Position numbers and translations under genes: made by a program. Shown one piece after another: positions 42,638-51,757 of a stretch of DNA of 64,000 nucleotides (position 1 is its first letter; every line of letters begins with the position of its first letter). Origin of the DNA: AP-15 sp963812675. Its GTDB lineage: Bacteria > Pseudomonadota > Alphaproteobacteria > ATCC43930 > CGMCC-115725. The stretch covers positions 1 through 64,000 of the forward strand of contig CAWEWR010000026.1 in the NCBI GenBank assembly GCA_963812675.1. Reading direction: 5' to 3'. A model generated the notes under the pieces. That model was not told where the DNA came from, searched no databases, and saw only the letters and a program-made list of their open reading frames with translations.

Positions 42638-42685
42638 CGGTCCTGGTGGGTACGTTCTTGGTTGCTGGTTTCTGAAGGGGTCTTT

Positions 42686-44215
42686 ATGGAAATTCGCGCG
42701 GCGGAGATTTCGGCGATCCTCAAACAGCAGATCGCCAATTTCGGTACCGAGGCGGATGTCGCGGAGGTCGGTCAGGTGTTGTCGATCGGCGACGGCATCG
42801 CCCGCGTCTACGGTCTCGACAAGGTCCAGGCCGGCGAGCTGGTCGAGTTCCCGAATGGCGAAAAGGGCCTGGCCCTCAATCTCGAGAGCGACAATGTCGG
42901 CGTCGTCGTGTTCGGCGACGACAGCCGCATCAGCGAGGGCGACACCGTCAAGCGCACCAATGCCATCGTCGACGTGCCGGTCGGGCGTGGTCTTCTTGGC
43001 CGGGTTGTCGATGCGCTCGGCGAGCCGATCGACGGCAAGGGCCCACTGACCGATGTCACCCGGGCGCGCGTCGAGGTCAAGGCGCCGGGGATCGTGCCGC
43101 GCCGCTCGGTGCACGAGCCGGTGCAGACCGGGCTCAAGGCCATCGACTCCCTGGTGCCGATCGGGCGCGGGCAGCGCGAGCTGATCATCGGCGATCGGCA
43201 GACCGGCAAGACCGCGGTCGCGATCGACGCCGTCCTCAACCAAAAGCAGATCAACAGCGGCACCGACGAAAAGATAAAACTCTATTGCATTTACGTCGCG
43301 ATCGGCCAGAAACGCTCCACCGTCGCGCAGATCGTCAAGACCTTGCAGGATTACGGCGCGCTCGAATACTCGATCGTCGTGGCGGCGACCGCCTCCGAGC
43401 CGGCGCCGCTGCAGTACATCGCCCCCTATGCCGGATGTGCGATGGGCGAATTTTTTCGCGACAACGGCATGCACGCACTGATCATCTACGACGATCTATC
43501 GAAACAGGCGGTGGCGTATCGTCAGATGTCATTGCTGTTGCGCCGCCCGCCGGGGCGTGAGGCCTATCCCGGCGACGTCTTCTACCTGCATTCGCGGCTG
43601 CTCGAACGCGCCGCGAAAATGAACGAGGATCATGGAGCCGGGTCCCTGACCGCGCTGCCGATCGTCGAGACCCAGGCCGGCGACGTATCGGCCTATATCC
43701 CGACGAATGTGATCTCGATCACCGACGGCCAGATCTTTCTCGAGACGGAGCTGTTCTACCAAGGCATTCGGCCGGCCATCAATGTCGGGCTCTCGGTCAG
43801 CCGTGTCGGTTCGGCAGCGCAGATCAAGGCGATGAAGCAGGTCGCCGGGCGCATCAAGCTCGAATTGGCGCAATACCGCGAGATGGCCGCCTTTTCGCAA
43901 TTCGCTTCCGATCTCGACGCATCGACGCAGCGCCTGCTGGCGCGCGGCAGCCGACTGACCGAGATGCTGAAGCAGCCGCAATTCTCCCCGGTTCCGGTCG
44001 AGGAGCAGGTCGTCTCGATTTTTGCCGGCACCCGCGGCCACCTCGACACGATCGCGGTGCCGGATGTCGGCCGGTTCGAATCTTCGATGCTGCGCGAATT
44101 GCGCTCCACGCATCCCGAGCTCCTCGCCTCGATCCGTACTGAGCAGGAGATATCGCCGACGGTCGACAAGGCGCTGAGCGAGTTCCTCGACGCGTTCGTC
44201 AAGACCTTTGCCTGA
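42686..44215 (+). CDS. atpA: ATP synthase F1 subunit alpha
   Basis: 509 residues from ATG 42686 with GAAGGGG upstream. MEIRAAEISAILKQQIANF, the P-loop GDRQTGKTAVAID, and the signature NVGLSVSRVGSAAQIKAMKQ (with catalytic Arg) are all present. It forms the alpha3beta3 hexamer with AtpD. Normal length. Separated from atpH by a composite repeat. Confidence 0.98.
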   Translation: MEIRAAEISAILKQQIANFGTEADVAEVGQVLSIGDGIARVYGLDKVQAGELVEFPNGEKGLALNLESDNVGVVVFGDDSRISEGDTVKRTNAIVDVPVGRGLLGRVVDALGEPIDGKGPLTDVTRARVEVKAPGIVPRRSVHEPVQTGLKAIDSLVPIGRGQRELIIGDRQTGKTAVAIDAVLNQKQINSGTDEKIKLYCIYVAIGQKRSTVAQIVKTLQDYGALEYSIVVAATASEPAPLQYIAPYAGCAMGEFFRDNGMHALIIYDDLSKQAVAYRQMSLLLRRPPGREAYPGDVFYLHSRLLERAAKMNEDHGAGSLTALPIVETQAGDVSAYIPTNVISITDGQIFLETELFYQGIRPAINVGLSVSRVGSAAQIKAMKQVAGRIKLELAQYREMAAFSQFASDLDASTQRLLARGSRLTEMLKQPQFSPVPVEEQVVSIFAGTRGHLDTIAVPDVGRFESSMLRELRSTHPELLASIRTEQEISPTVDKALSEFLDAFVKTFA

Positions 44216-44236
44216 TCCCGAGGTCAGCCCACTGCG

Positions 44237-45136
44237 ATGCCTAGCCTAAAGGACCTGCGGCTGCGGATCCGCAGCGTCAGGTCAACCCAGAAGATCACCT
44301 CGGCGATGAAGATGGTCGCCGCCTCGCGACTGCGTCGTGCGCAGGAGCAGGCCGAAGCCGCCCGTCCCTATGCGCAGCGCATGGAGCGCGTCCTCGGCTC
44401 GCTGGCCGGCCGAATGACAGGTCTGCCCGGCGCACCGCCGCTGCTCGTCGGGACCGGCAAAGAAGAAACGCATCTGATCATCGTTGCGACCTCGGATCGT
44501 GGTCTGGCGGGTGGCTTCAACGCCTCGATCCTGCGCGAAGCCCGGCGGCAAATCCGTGAGATCGAGGCCGCCGGGAGGAAGGTCTTGCTGTTGATCATCG
44601 GGCGCAAAGGCCGCGATGGGCTGCGGCGCGACTACAACTCCTTGATCCGCGACAGTCTGACCGAGGTTGGCCGGCGCCGCGTTTCCTTCGATGAGGCTCG
44701 CGACATCGCCGAGCGTGTTCTGCTGCTTTATCAGTCGGGCGGATTCGATATCGGCACGATCATCTACAACCGTTTCCGCTCGGCGATGACCCAGATCGTC
44801 ACCGTCCAACAGCTGATCCCCTTTGCACCCGCTGCCGCCGCGCAACCCGACTCCGAGCCGGAAGTGGGAGTGCGCGCCGGTGCGGTTTACGAATTCGAGC
44901 CGTCGGAAGAGGAAATCCTGGACGAACTGCTGCCCAAGAATCTGGCAGTGCAGATTTTTACGGCGCTGCTCGAAAATGCGGCGAGCGAGCAAGGCGCGCG
45001 CATGACCGCGATGGACAACGCCACCCGCAATGCCGGCGAGATGATCGACCGGCTCACCCTCAACTACAACCGGACGCGCCAGGCCGTAATCACCAAGGAG
45101 CTGATCGAGATCATCTCCGGGGCCGAGGCGCTGTGA
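44237..45136 (+). CDS. atpG: ATP synthase F1 subunit gamma
   Basis: 299 residues. N-terminal helix MPSLKDLRLRIRSVRSTQKI, central TSDRGLAGGFNASILR and C-terminal helix ARMTAMDNATRNAGEMIDRL match the rotating central stalk. Gap to atpA 21 bp. The usual next gene, atpD, is delayed by a 140-bp repeat-filled spacer. Confidence 0.98.
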   Translation: MPSLKDLRLRIRSVRSTQKITSAMKMVAASRLRRAQEQAEAARPYAQRMERVLGSLAGRMTGLPGAPPLLVGTGKEETHLIIVATSDRGLAGGFNASILREARRQIREIEAAGRKVLLLIIGRKGRDGLRRDYNSLIRDSLTEVGRRRVSFDEARDIAERVLLLYQSGGFDIGTIIYNRFRSAMTQIVTVQQLIPFAPAAAAQPDSEPEVGVRAGAVYEFEPSEEEILDELLPKNLAVQIFTALLENAASEQGARMTAMDNATRNAGEMIDRLTLNYNRTRQAVITKELIEIISGAEAL

Positions 45137-45169
45137 TCTGTCAACGTAAGACACAACGCCAGACCCCCT

Positions 45170-45255
45170 TGGCCGGGCTCGTCCCGGCCATCCACGCCTT
45201 TTGTGGCGCCTCAGGACGGCGGCGCAGACGTGGGTGGCCGGAACAAGTCCGGCCA
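45170..45255. repeat. nested inverted repeat in the atpG-atpD spacer
   Basis: The 27-base arm at 45170-45196 (TGGCCGGGCTCGTCCCGGCC, then ATCCACG) is complementary at 23 of 27 positions to 45229-45255. Each arm is itself palindromic (GGCCGG...CCGGCC), so the DNA or RNA can form either two small hairpins or one long one. It lies between two genes of the ATP synthase operon. Confidence 0.8.
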
Positions 45256-45276
45256 CGGGGAGGGATCTTCTAAAAC

Positions 45277-46701
45277 ATGGCAAGAAATAGCATCGGCACC
45301 GTCACCCAGGTCATTGGCGCCGTCGTCGACGTGCATTTTGACGGCGAGCTGCCGGCAATCTTGAGTGCACTTGAGCTCAAGGACAGCGGCCGGACACTGG
45401 TGCTCGAAGTGGCGCAGCAGCTCGGTGAAAACGTCGTGCGCACGATCGCGATGGACACGACGGACGGGCTGGTTCGGGGCGCCGAGGTGATCGACACCGG
45501 TGGGCCGATTACGATGCCGGTCGGTCCGGAAACACTGGGCCGTATTCTCAACGTCATCGGCGAACCGGTCGACGAACGCGGCCCGGTGGTCACAAAGCAA
45601 AGGTCGCCGATCCACAAGCCGGCGCCCGAATTTATCGATCAGTCGACCGAGGCGGAGATCCTGGTCACCGGGATCAAGGTGGTCGATCTGCTGACGCCTT
45701 ACGCGAAAGGCGGCAAGATCGGGTTGTTCGGCGGCGCCGGGGTCGGCAAGACCGTGATCATCATGGAATTGATCAACAACATTGCCAAGGCGCATGGCGG
45801 TTACTCGGTGTTCGCCGGCGTTGGCGAGCGCACCCGCGAGGGCAACGACCTCTATCACGAAATGATGGAATCCGGCGTTATCAACATCGACGGGCCGGGC
45901 TCAAAGGCGGCACTCGTCTACGGCCAGATGAACGAGCCGCCGGGCGCGCGCGCCCGCGTCGGCTTGTCCGGGCTCACCGTCGCCGAATATTTCCGAGACG
46001 AAGAAGGCCAGGACGTGCTGTTCTTTGTCGACAATATTTTCCGTTTTACGCAGGCGGGCTCCGAAGTATCGGCGCTGCTCGGCCGCATGCCGTCGGCGGT
46101 CGGCTACCAGCCAACGCTCGCAACCGATTTGGGCACACTCGAGGAGCGGATTACCAGCACGAAGAAAGGCTCGATCACCTCGGTGCAGGCGATCTATGTG
46201 CCGGCGGACGATCTGACCGACCCGGCGCCCGCCACGACGTTCTCCCATCTCGACGCGACCACTGTGCTGTCGCGGCAGATCGCCGAGCTCGGCATCTATC
46301 CGGCGGTCGACCCGCTCGACTCGACCTCGCGGCTGCTCGACCCGCGGGTCATTGGCGAGGACCACTATCGGGTGGCGCGCGATGTCCAACGCGTGCTCCA
46401 GACCTATAAGTCGCTGCAGGACATCATCGCGATCCTGGGCATGGACGAGCTTTCCGAAGAAGACCGGCTGACCGTCGCCCGAGCCCGCAAGATCCAGCGT
46501 TTCCTGTCCCAGCCCTTTCACGTCGCCGAAGTGTTTACCGGCACCCCCGGCGTCCTCGTCAATCTCGAAGACACGATCAAGGGGTTCAAAGGGATCGTCG
46601 CCGGCGACCACGACGATATGCCGGAAAGCGCCTTCTACATGGTCGGCACGATCGAGGAGGCGGTCGCGAAGGCGCGCAAGATGGCAGCCGAGGCGGCCTG
46701 A
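45277..46701 (+). CDS. atpD: ATP synthase F1 subunit beta
   Basis: 474 residues. P-loop GGAGVGKTVIIMELINNIA, catalytic Glu in VGERTREGNDLYHEM, and ALLGRMPSAVGYQPTLATDL identify the catalytic subunit. The ATG is 12 bases after GGGGAGGG, which is the outer edge of the spacer repeat. Normal length. Confidence 0.98.
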   Translation: MARNSIGTVTQVIGAVVDVHFDGELPAILSALELKDSGRTLVLEVAQQLGENVVRTIAMDTTDGLVRGAEVIDTGGPITMPVGPETLGRILNVIGEPVDERGPVVTKQRSPIHKPAPEFIDQSTEAEILVTGIKVVDLLTPYAKGGKIGLFGGAGVGKTVIIMELINNIAKAHGGYSVFAGVGERTREGNDLYHEMMESGVINIDGPGSKAALVYGQMNEPPGARARVGLSGLTVAEYFRDEEGQDVLFFVDNIFRFTQAGSEVSALLGRMPSAVGYQPTLATDLGTLEERITSTKKGSITSVQAIYVPADDLTDPAPATTFSHLDATTVLSRQIAELGIYPAVDPLDSTSRLLDPRVIGEDHYRVARDVQRVLQTYKSLQDIIAILGMDELSEEDRLTVARARKIQRFLSQPFHVAEVFTGTPGVLVNLEDTIKGFKGIVAGDHDDMPESAFYMVGTIEEAVAKARKMAAEAA

Positions 46702-46720
46702 GCCGGGGCTGGTTGCGTCA

Positions 46721-47173
46721 ATGGCCGAGCGCGTGCAGTTCGAGTTGGTTACCCCCGAGCGCCTGTTGCTCTCGGAGATGGTCGAGATGGTCGTGGTCCC
46801 CGGCACCGAGGGCAATTTCGGCGTGCTTCCGGGCCATGCGCCACTGATTTCCTCGATTCGTCCCGGAACGATCGATGTTTACGAGGGTCAAACCGTGACG
46901 CGGCGCATCTTCGTCGTTAGCGGCATCGCCGAGGTGACGCCGGAGCGCTGCACTGTGCTCGCCGACGAGGCGCTGCCGCCGGACGAACTCGACCGCGGCG
47001 CGATCGAGGCGGAGCTGCAGACCGTTCAAGGCAACCTCCCGAGCCTGCGCGAGCAGGTCGCACGCGCCGCTGGTTCGGACCGCGACACCCTGCTCGTCGA
47101 GCTCCGCCGCCTGGAACGCCAGCAGAATGTCCTTCAGGCCGAGTTGCAGGCGCTCGGCGAAATCGCTCGTTGA
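46721..47173 (+). CDS. atpC: ATP synthase F1 subunit epsilon
   Basis: 150 residues. The beta-sandwich start FELVTPERLLLSEMVEMVVV, PGTEGNFGVLPGHAPLIS and FVVSGIAEVTPERCTVLADE are conserved; the C-terminal helical part is longer than in many alphaproteobacteria. It regulates rotation. Gap to atpD 19 bp. Confidence 0.96.
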   Translation: MAERVQFELVTPERLLLSEMVEMVVVPGTEGNFGVLPGHAPLISSIRPGTIDVYEGQTVTRRIFVVSGIAEVTPERCTVLADEALPPDELDRGAIEAELQTVQGNLPSLREQVARAAGSDRDTLLVELRRLERQQNVLQAELQALGEIAR

Positions 47174-47274
47174 TTGAGCTATCTTACCTGCTTCGCGCTC
47201 GACGTTGACGCCGGCGCTCCGCTCGCGCACCGTCTCGTTGGTTGCCTACCCACCGTCTGTAGAAGGACGCGCAA

Positions 47275-48540
47275 ATGCTGTCGAGCGCTCGCATCCAACA
47301 AAGACTGGCGCAGCGGTCCATCGCGCTCGTGCTTGCCGGCGGTCGCGGCAGCCGGCTCAAGCAATTGACCGACCGGCGCGCCAAGCCGGCCGTGTTTTTT
47401 GGCGGCAAGTTCCGCATCATCGATTTCGCATTGTCAAATTGCATCAACTCTGGGGTGCGCCGCATCGGTATCTTGAGCCAATATAAGGCGCACAGCCTGT
47501 TGCGCCACCTGCAGATGGGCTGGTCTTTTCTGCGTCCGGAAATGAACGAGTTTCTCGACCTTCTGCCGGCGCAGCAGCGCCTGGACGAGGCGACCTGGTA
47601 CCGCGGGACCGCGGACGCGGTGTATCAGAACTTCGATATCTTTCGGGCCGCCGGGCCGGAATACTTTATCGTTTTAGCGGGAGACCATATTTACAAAATG
47701 GATTACTCGAACATGCTCGCCGACCACATCGACAAAGGCGCCGATTGCACGGTCGCCTGTGTCGAGGTGCCAATGGAGCAGGCTTCCGATTTCGGCGTCA
47801 TGGCGGTCGATGATTCGATGGCAATCGTCGACTTTCTGGAAAAGCCGAAAAATCCCCCTGGAATGGCCGGTAAACCGGACCGCGCGCTCGCCAGTATGGG
47901 TGTCTACGTGTTCACTGCCGAGTTCCTTTATGATGAGCTCGAACGCGATCACCGTCACGCGGGATCGAGCCATGATTTCGGCAAAGACATTATCCCGGAC
48001 CTCGTCAGCCGCGGCTTGGCGGTCGCCCATTCCTTCGAAGAAAGCTGCGTGAAGACAACACCGGAAGCCGAGGCCTATTGGCGCGATGTCGGCACCGTCG
48101 ACGCCTATTGGGCGGCCAATCTGGATCTCGTCTCGCCGACCCCTTCGCTGGACATCTACGACCCGAACTGGCCAATCTGGACGTATCAGCAGCAGTTGCC
48201 GCCGGCGAAATTCGTGTTCGACGACGACGACAGGCGCGGCATGGCGGTGGACTCGATGGTCTCCGGCGGCTGCATTATTTCCGGCGCTACGGTCCGCCGC
48301 TCGCTGCTGTTTTCGAATTGCCGCGTCAACTCATACGTCCAGACCTGCGAGGCGGTGCTGCTGCCGGACGTTCTCGTCGGGCGCCGCGCGCGGCTGAATA
48401 AGGTGGTCGTCGACCGCGGTTGCCGCATCAAGGAAGGGTTGGTCATCGGTGAAGATCCGAAGCTGGACGCGAAACGGTTCTATTGCAGCGACGGGGGTGT
48501 GACCCTGGTCAGCGCCGATATGCTCGCCGCCCTCGACTGA
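47275..48540 (+). CDS. glgC: glucose-1-phosphate adenylyltransferase
   Basis: 421 residues from ATG 47275 with AGAAGGACG upstream. It makes ADP-glucose for glycogen. ALVLAGGRGSRLKQLTDRRA is the nucleotide site, and KPAVFFGGKFRIIDFALSNC, WYRGTADAVYQN, VVLAGDHIYKMDY-like and SVVSGG-like (SMVSGGCIISGA) motifs follow. The C-terminal left-handed beta-helix is complete. No other glg gene is in view; it lies 101 bp after atpC and may have its own promoter. Confidence 0.97.
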   Translation: MLSSARIQQRLAQRSIALVLAGGRGSRLKQLTDRRAKPAVFFGGKFRIIDFALSNCINSGVRRIGILSQYKAHSLLRHLQMGWSFLRPEMNEFLDLLPAQQRLDEATWYRGTADAVYQNFDIFRAAGPEYFIVLAGDHIYKMDYSNMLADHIDKGADCTVACVEVPMEQASDFGVMAVDDSMAIVDFLEKPKNPPGMAGKPDRALASMGVYVFTAEFLYDELERDHRHAGSSHDFGKDIIPDLVSRGLAVAHSFEESCVKTTPEAEAYWRDVGTVDAYWAANLDLVSPTPSLDIYDPNWPIWTYQQQLPPAKFVFDDDDRRGMAVDSMVSGGCIISGATVRRSLLFSNCRVNSYVQTCEAVLLPDVLVGRRARLNKVVVDRGCRIKEGLVIGEDPKLDAKRFYCSDGGVTLVSADMLAALD

Positions 48541-48559
48541 CGCGGTCAGAACCGAGTTT

Positions 48560-48599
48560 CCCTCTCCCCCGTCGGCCGGCGCACCGCGGGAGAGGGCAG
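48560..48599. repeat. palindromic repeat, CCCTCTCCCC...GGGAGAGGG family
   Basis: CCCTCTCCCCC and GGGAGAGGGCAG around GTCGGCCGGCGCACCGC, 19 bases after the glgC stop. A partial second half (GGTGGGGGAGGG) follows. It may serve as a glgC terminator. Confidence 0.7.
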
Positions 48600-48674
48600 A
48601 CCGAGCCCGAAGGGGCATGGTGGGGGAGGGTCGCGCTGCCGCTCTCCGGGAACCACCCGACCGGGGCAACTAGC

Positions 48675-49025
48675 TCAATCGACGACGATTCGGATCAGTT
48701 GATCTGTGGCGCGCCGACGAGCGGTTTGGGCTAGGGCGGCGCGAAATACCGCAGCGGTCGCTTCGTCCGGCGCTGCGACGCGGACTTCGACCCCGGAGGC
48801 GCAGGCGCGCACCGCGGCCGGGCCGACCCGATCGATCGCGAAAACCGCGAGGGAGACCGGATCCGGTGATTCTAGCTTGGGTCCCGGCGCAAATCTGTGC
48901 ATCAAGATTTTTCGCCAATCTCCGAAGCGCGCCCGGCCACGTGAACCGCGCTTATTCGCAAAACGGGTCAAGGTTGCCTTGAAGCCATTCTTCCGAGCGC
49001 CAGGGCGAGTTGATTTCTTAGCCAC
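48675..49025 (-). CDS. small basic hypothetical protein
   Basis: 116 residues from GTG 49025, with AGGAG 8 bases upstream (an adjacent TTG at 49028 is possible). The first 45 residues are strongly basic (KKSTRPGARKNGFKATLTRF, KRGSRGRARFGDW); the rest forms a likely alpha/beta unit (SLAVFAIDRVGPAAVRAC, VEVRVAAPDEATAAVFRAAL). I do not recognise the family. The good ribosome site supports it as a gene. Confidence 0.5.
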   Translation of the reverse strand: MAKKSTRPGARKNGFKATLTRFANKRGSRGRARFGDWRKILMHRFAPGPKLESPDPVSLAVFAIDRVGPAAVRACASGVEVRVAAPDEATAAVFRAALAQTARRRATDQLIRIVVD

Positions 49026-49170
49026 CAAAGCGCGCTCCTCTAGCCTGAAAGGCGATCAGTACCATAGGATGATGACCGTTTTGCGAACGCCGCCCACATA
49101 TGGGGCTCGAAAAACTGTAACATACAATTGATAGACCGAGCATCGGACCAACTAGGTAAGGGGAGATCAC

Positions 49171-49758
49171 GTGTCCACGGGGGCGACCGTGTTTTTTGGT
49201 CTTTGGTTGCAAAAGCCGATGCGAATAGCGGCTGCGAACCCGAGCGGGCGGCGTTTTGCCGACGCCCTCGCACGCTGCGTCGAACTCGAGCGGCCCGGGG
49301 CAGTGCTCGAACTCGGCGCCGGAACTGGGAGCCTCACGCGCGGGCTAGTCCGGGCCGGCTGCCCGCCCGATCGCATCATTGCCGTCGAGAGTGAGCCGCG
49401 GCTCGCAGCGATGCTGCGCAGTGAATTCCCGAGAATGAGAGTGATCGAAGGCGATGCGACCCGAATCGATGAATATTTTGCGGGTCGAGGGGAACCGCTG
49501 GGCGCGGTCGTCTCGAGCCTCCCGATCAAGTGGTTTCCATTGGAAGCACAGCGAGCCATCGTCAAGCCGTGTCTCGAGCTTTTGGGACCGGGCGGACGCT
49601 TTTTGCAGATGACCAACGCGTTCTGCTCGCCCTTGCAAATGGAGCCGCTGGGGATTGCCGGCCAAGAGATTTGCCGGGTCTGGCTCAATCTGCTCCCGGC
49701 ACAAATCTGGGCCTATTCGAAAAAATCCGAACCGCTTGCCGCGGGCGGGCCGTCGTGA
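49171..49758 (+). CDS. SAM-dependent methyltransferase, PmtA-like
   Basis: 195 residues from GTG 49171 with GGGGAG upstream. Motif I (VLELGAGTGSLTRGL), the acidic motif II (AVESEPRL) and the VVSSLPIKWFPLEAQ block are typical of the phospholipid N-methyltransferase/rRNA dimethylase group. PmtA makes phosphatidylcholine from phosphatidylethanolamine. The next two genes also act on envelope lipids, which supports a lipid role; rRNA adenine methylation is the alternative. Its stop overlaps a possible GTG start of the next gene. Confidence 0.8.
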   Translation: MSTGATVFFGLWLQKPMRIAAANPSGRRFADALARCVELERPGAVLELGAGTGSLTRGLVRAGCPPDRIIAVESEPRLAAMLRSEFPRMRVIEGDATRIDEYFAGRGEPLGAVVSSLPIKWFPLEAQRAIVKPCLELLGPGGRFLQMTNAFCSPLQMEPLGIAGQEICRVWLNLLPAQIWAYSKKSEPLAAGGPS

Positions 49759-49790
49759 ACCAGATTTCCCCGATTCCCCCAATCTCGAGC

Positions 49791-50612
49791 ATGCGTCAGT
49801 ATCGCACGATCTGGATTTCCGATATTCATCTCGGCACTCGCGGGTGCAAAGCCGATTTCCTGATCGATTTCTTGCGTTACAACGATGCGGACACGATCTA
49901 CCTGGTCGGCGACATCATCGACGGCTGGCGCCTGAAGCGATCATGGTATTGGCCGCAGACCCACAACGACGTTATCCAGAAGGTGTTGCGCAAGGTCCGC
50001 AAGGGCACGCGCGTCGTCTATGTCCCCGGCAATCACGATGAATGGCTGCGCGATTACACGCTGTTGCAGTTCGGCGGCGTAGAGGTCGCACACGAGATTA
50101 TTCACGTCACTGCCGATGGACGCCGGCTGCTGGTGCTGCACGGCGACGTGTTCGACGCGGTCGTCAAGCATGCGCGCTGGTTGGCGATGCTCGGCGACAG
50201 CGCGTATACGGCTGTGCTTTGGCTCAACCGCTATTTCAATATCATGCGGCGGCGTCTGGGATACCAGTATTGGTCGCTGTCTGCCTATCTCAAGCACCGG
50301 GTCAAGAACGCAATGCAGTACATCGGCTCGTTCGCCGATGCCGTGGCCACCGAGGCAACCCGACGCGGCGTCGACGGTGTCGTCTGCGGCCATATCCATC
50401 ACGCCGAGATTCGCGAGATGAACGGCGTGCTCTATTGCAATGACGGCGATTGGGTCGAGAGCTGCACTGCTCTCGTCGAGCATTTCGATGGCCGGCTCGA
50501 GCTGGTCCATTGGATCGAAGATTGGATGCACCACCCGCTGAAAGGGCGCGTGGTTGATGAACCTGACATCGAAGTGGACGCCCGGCTCGCCGAGCTCGTC
50601 GACACGGATTGA
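49791..50612 (+). CDS. UDP-2,3-diacylglucosamine diphosphatase-like metallophosphoesterase
   Basis: 273 residues from ATG 49791; GTG 49755, overlapping the previous stop, would add 12 residues. The calcineurin-like motifs are complete: ISDIHLGTRG (Asp11, His13), VGDIIDGW, PGNHDE, LHGDVFD and GHIHHAEI. Proteins of this type include LpxH/LpxI-like pyrophosphatases of lipid A synthesis and UDP-diacylglucosamine hydrolases. It is cytoplasmic and membrane-associated. It overlaps the next gene in a TGATG junction. Confidence 0.85.
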   Translation: MRQYRTIWISDIHLGTRGCKADFLIDFLRYNDADTIYLVGDIIDGWRLKRSWYWPQTHNDVIQKVLRKVRKGTRVVYVPGNHDEWLRDYTLLQFGGVEVAHEIIHVTADGRRLLVLHGDVFDAVVKHARWLAMLGDSAYTAVLWLNRYFNIMRRRLGYQYWSLSAYLKHRVKNAMQYIGSFADAVATEATRRGVDGVVCGHIHHAEIREMNGVLYCNDGDWVESCTALVEHFDGRLELVHWIEDWMHHPLKGRVVDEPDIEVDARLAELVDTD

Positions 50613-51664
50613 TGAAGTTCGCGCTCGTCTCGGACGCGTGGAGGCCACAGGTCAACGGCGTTGCGCGCACACTCGCGGCCTTGCATGATGGGCTTCTGGC
50701 CGCCGGGCATGACGTCTTTCCGCTGACGCCGGAGCTTTTTCGCACGGTACCGTGCCCGACGGACCGGGAAGTCCGTTTGGCGATTGCTGCGCGGCCGCGT
50801 CTCACGCGGCTGCTGGAAGGGCTCATGCCCGACGCGATCCACATCGCGACCGAAGGACCGCTCGGCACGGCCGCGCGGAAATATTGCATGAAGCGGAAGC
50901 TGCACTTCACCACCGCGTATCACACCAAATATCCGGAGTATCTAAAGGCTCGCTTTGGGGTTCCTATGGCGTGGACTTACGCGCTATTGCGGCGTTTTCA
51001 TCGCCGTTCGAGCGCGATCATGGTCGCTACGGAGACCCTCCGCCGTGAGCTCGCGGAGAACGGTTTCGAACAGCTGGCCCTGTGGACGCGAGGCGTCGAC
51101 ATTGCGCTGTTCAGACCGGGATATACCCCCGCGCTCGATCTGCCTCGGCCGGTATTTCTGTGCGTGTCACGCATCGCGGCCGAGAAAGATCTGCCTGTCT
51201 TCCTCGACCTCGATTTGCCGGGCTCGAAGCTAATTGTGGGCGATGGCCACCAGTTGCCGGAGATGAGGCGCCGCTACCCCAATGTGCACTTCGCCGGATG
51301 TCAGCAAGGCGAGACGTTGGCCGAGCATTACGCATCGGCGGATGTGTTCGTATTGCCGAGCCGCACCGAGACATTCGGGCTGGTGATGCTCGAGGCGCTG
51401 GCCTGCGGAGTTCCAGTGGCGGCATTGCCGGTTGCCGGACCGCTGGACGTGATCGGCGACAGCGGCGCCGGTGCGCTCGACTGGGACCTGCGCGCGGCCG
51501 CCATGGCGGCATTGAAGATTCCTCGCGAGCTCTGCCGCTCTCATGCAGAGCGGTTCAGCTGGCAGACTTCGATCGAGCAGTTTCTCAGCCACGTGGTCCC
51601 GGTGGGTAATCCTTCGGGCAATCATTTCTATGCTGAGCGTGCTCGCTACGCGGGGCTGGCGTAG
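50612..51664 (+). CDS. glycosyltransferase family 4 (GT-B fold)
   Basis: 350 residues. The N-terminal acceptor domain starts FALVSDAWRPQVNGVARTL, and the C-terminal nucleotide-sugar domain has SRTETFGLVMLEALACGVPV with the E-x7-E motif. It resembles MgtA/PimB-like glycosyltransferases that add glucose, mannose or glucuronate to diacylglycerol or other lipids. Translational coupling to the metallophosphoesterase suggests a shared role in envelope glycolipids. Confidence 0.88.
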   Translation: MKFALVSDAWRPQVNGVARTLAALHDGLLAAGHDVFPLTPELFRTVPCPTDREVRLAIAARPRLTRLLEGLMPDAIHIATEGPLGTAARKYCMKRKLHFTTAYHTKYPEYLKARFGVPMAWTYALLRRFHRRSSAIMVATETLRRELAENGFEQLALWTRGVDIALFRPGYTPALDLPRPVFLCVSRIAAEKDLPVFLDLDLPGSKLIVGDGHQLPEMRRRYPNVHFAGCQQGETLAEHYASADVFVLPSRTETFGLVMLEALACGVPVAALPVAGPLDVIGDSGAGALDWDLRAAAMAALKIPRELCRSHAERFSWQTSIEQFLSHVVPVGNPSGNHFYAERARYAGLA

Positions 51665-51757
51665 CGGCGCTCGACGGCTTCTTTCATCCGCCGCCGGCTC
51701 TCCAGTGGTGTCAGTGCCTCTCTCTTTCGGTGCGGCTGGACAGCGTTTGCGCTCGCG

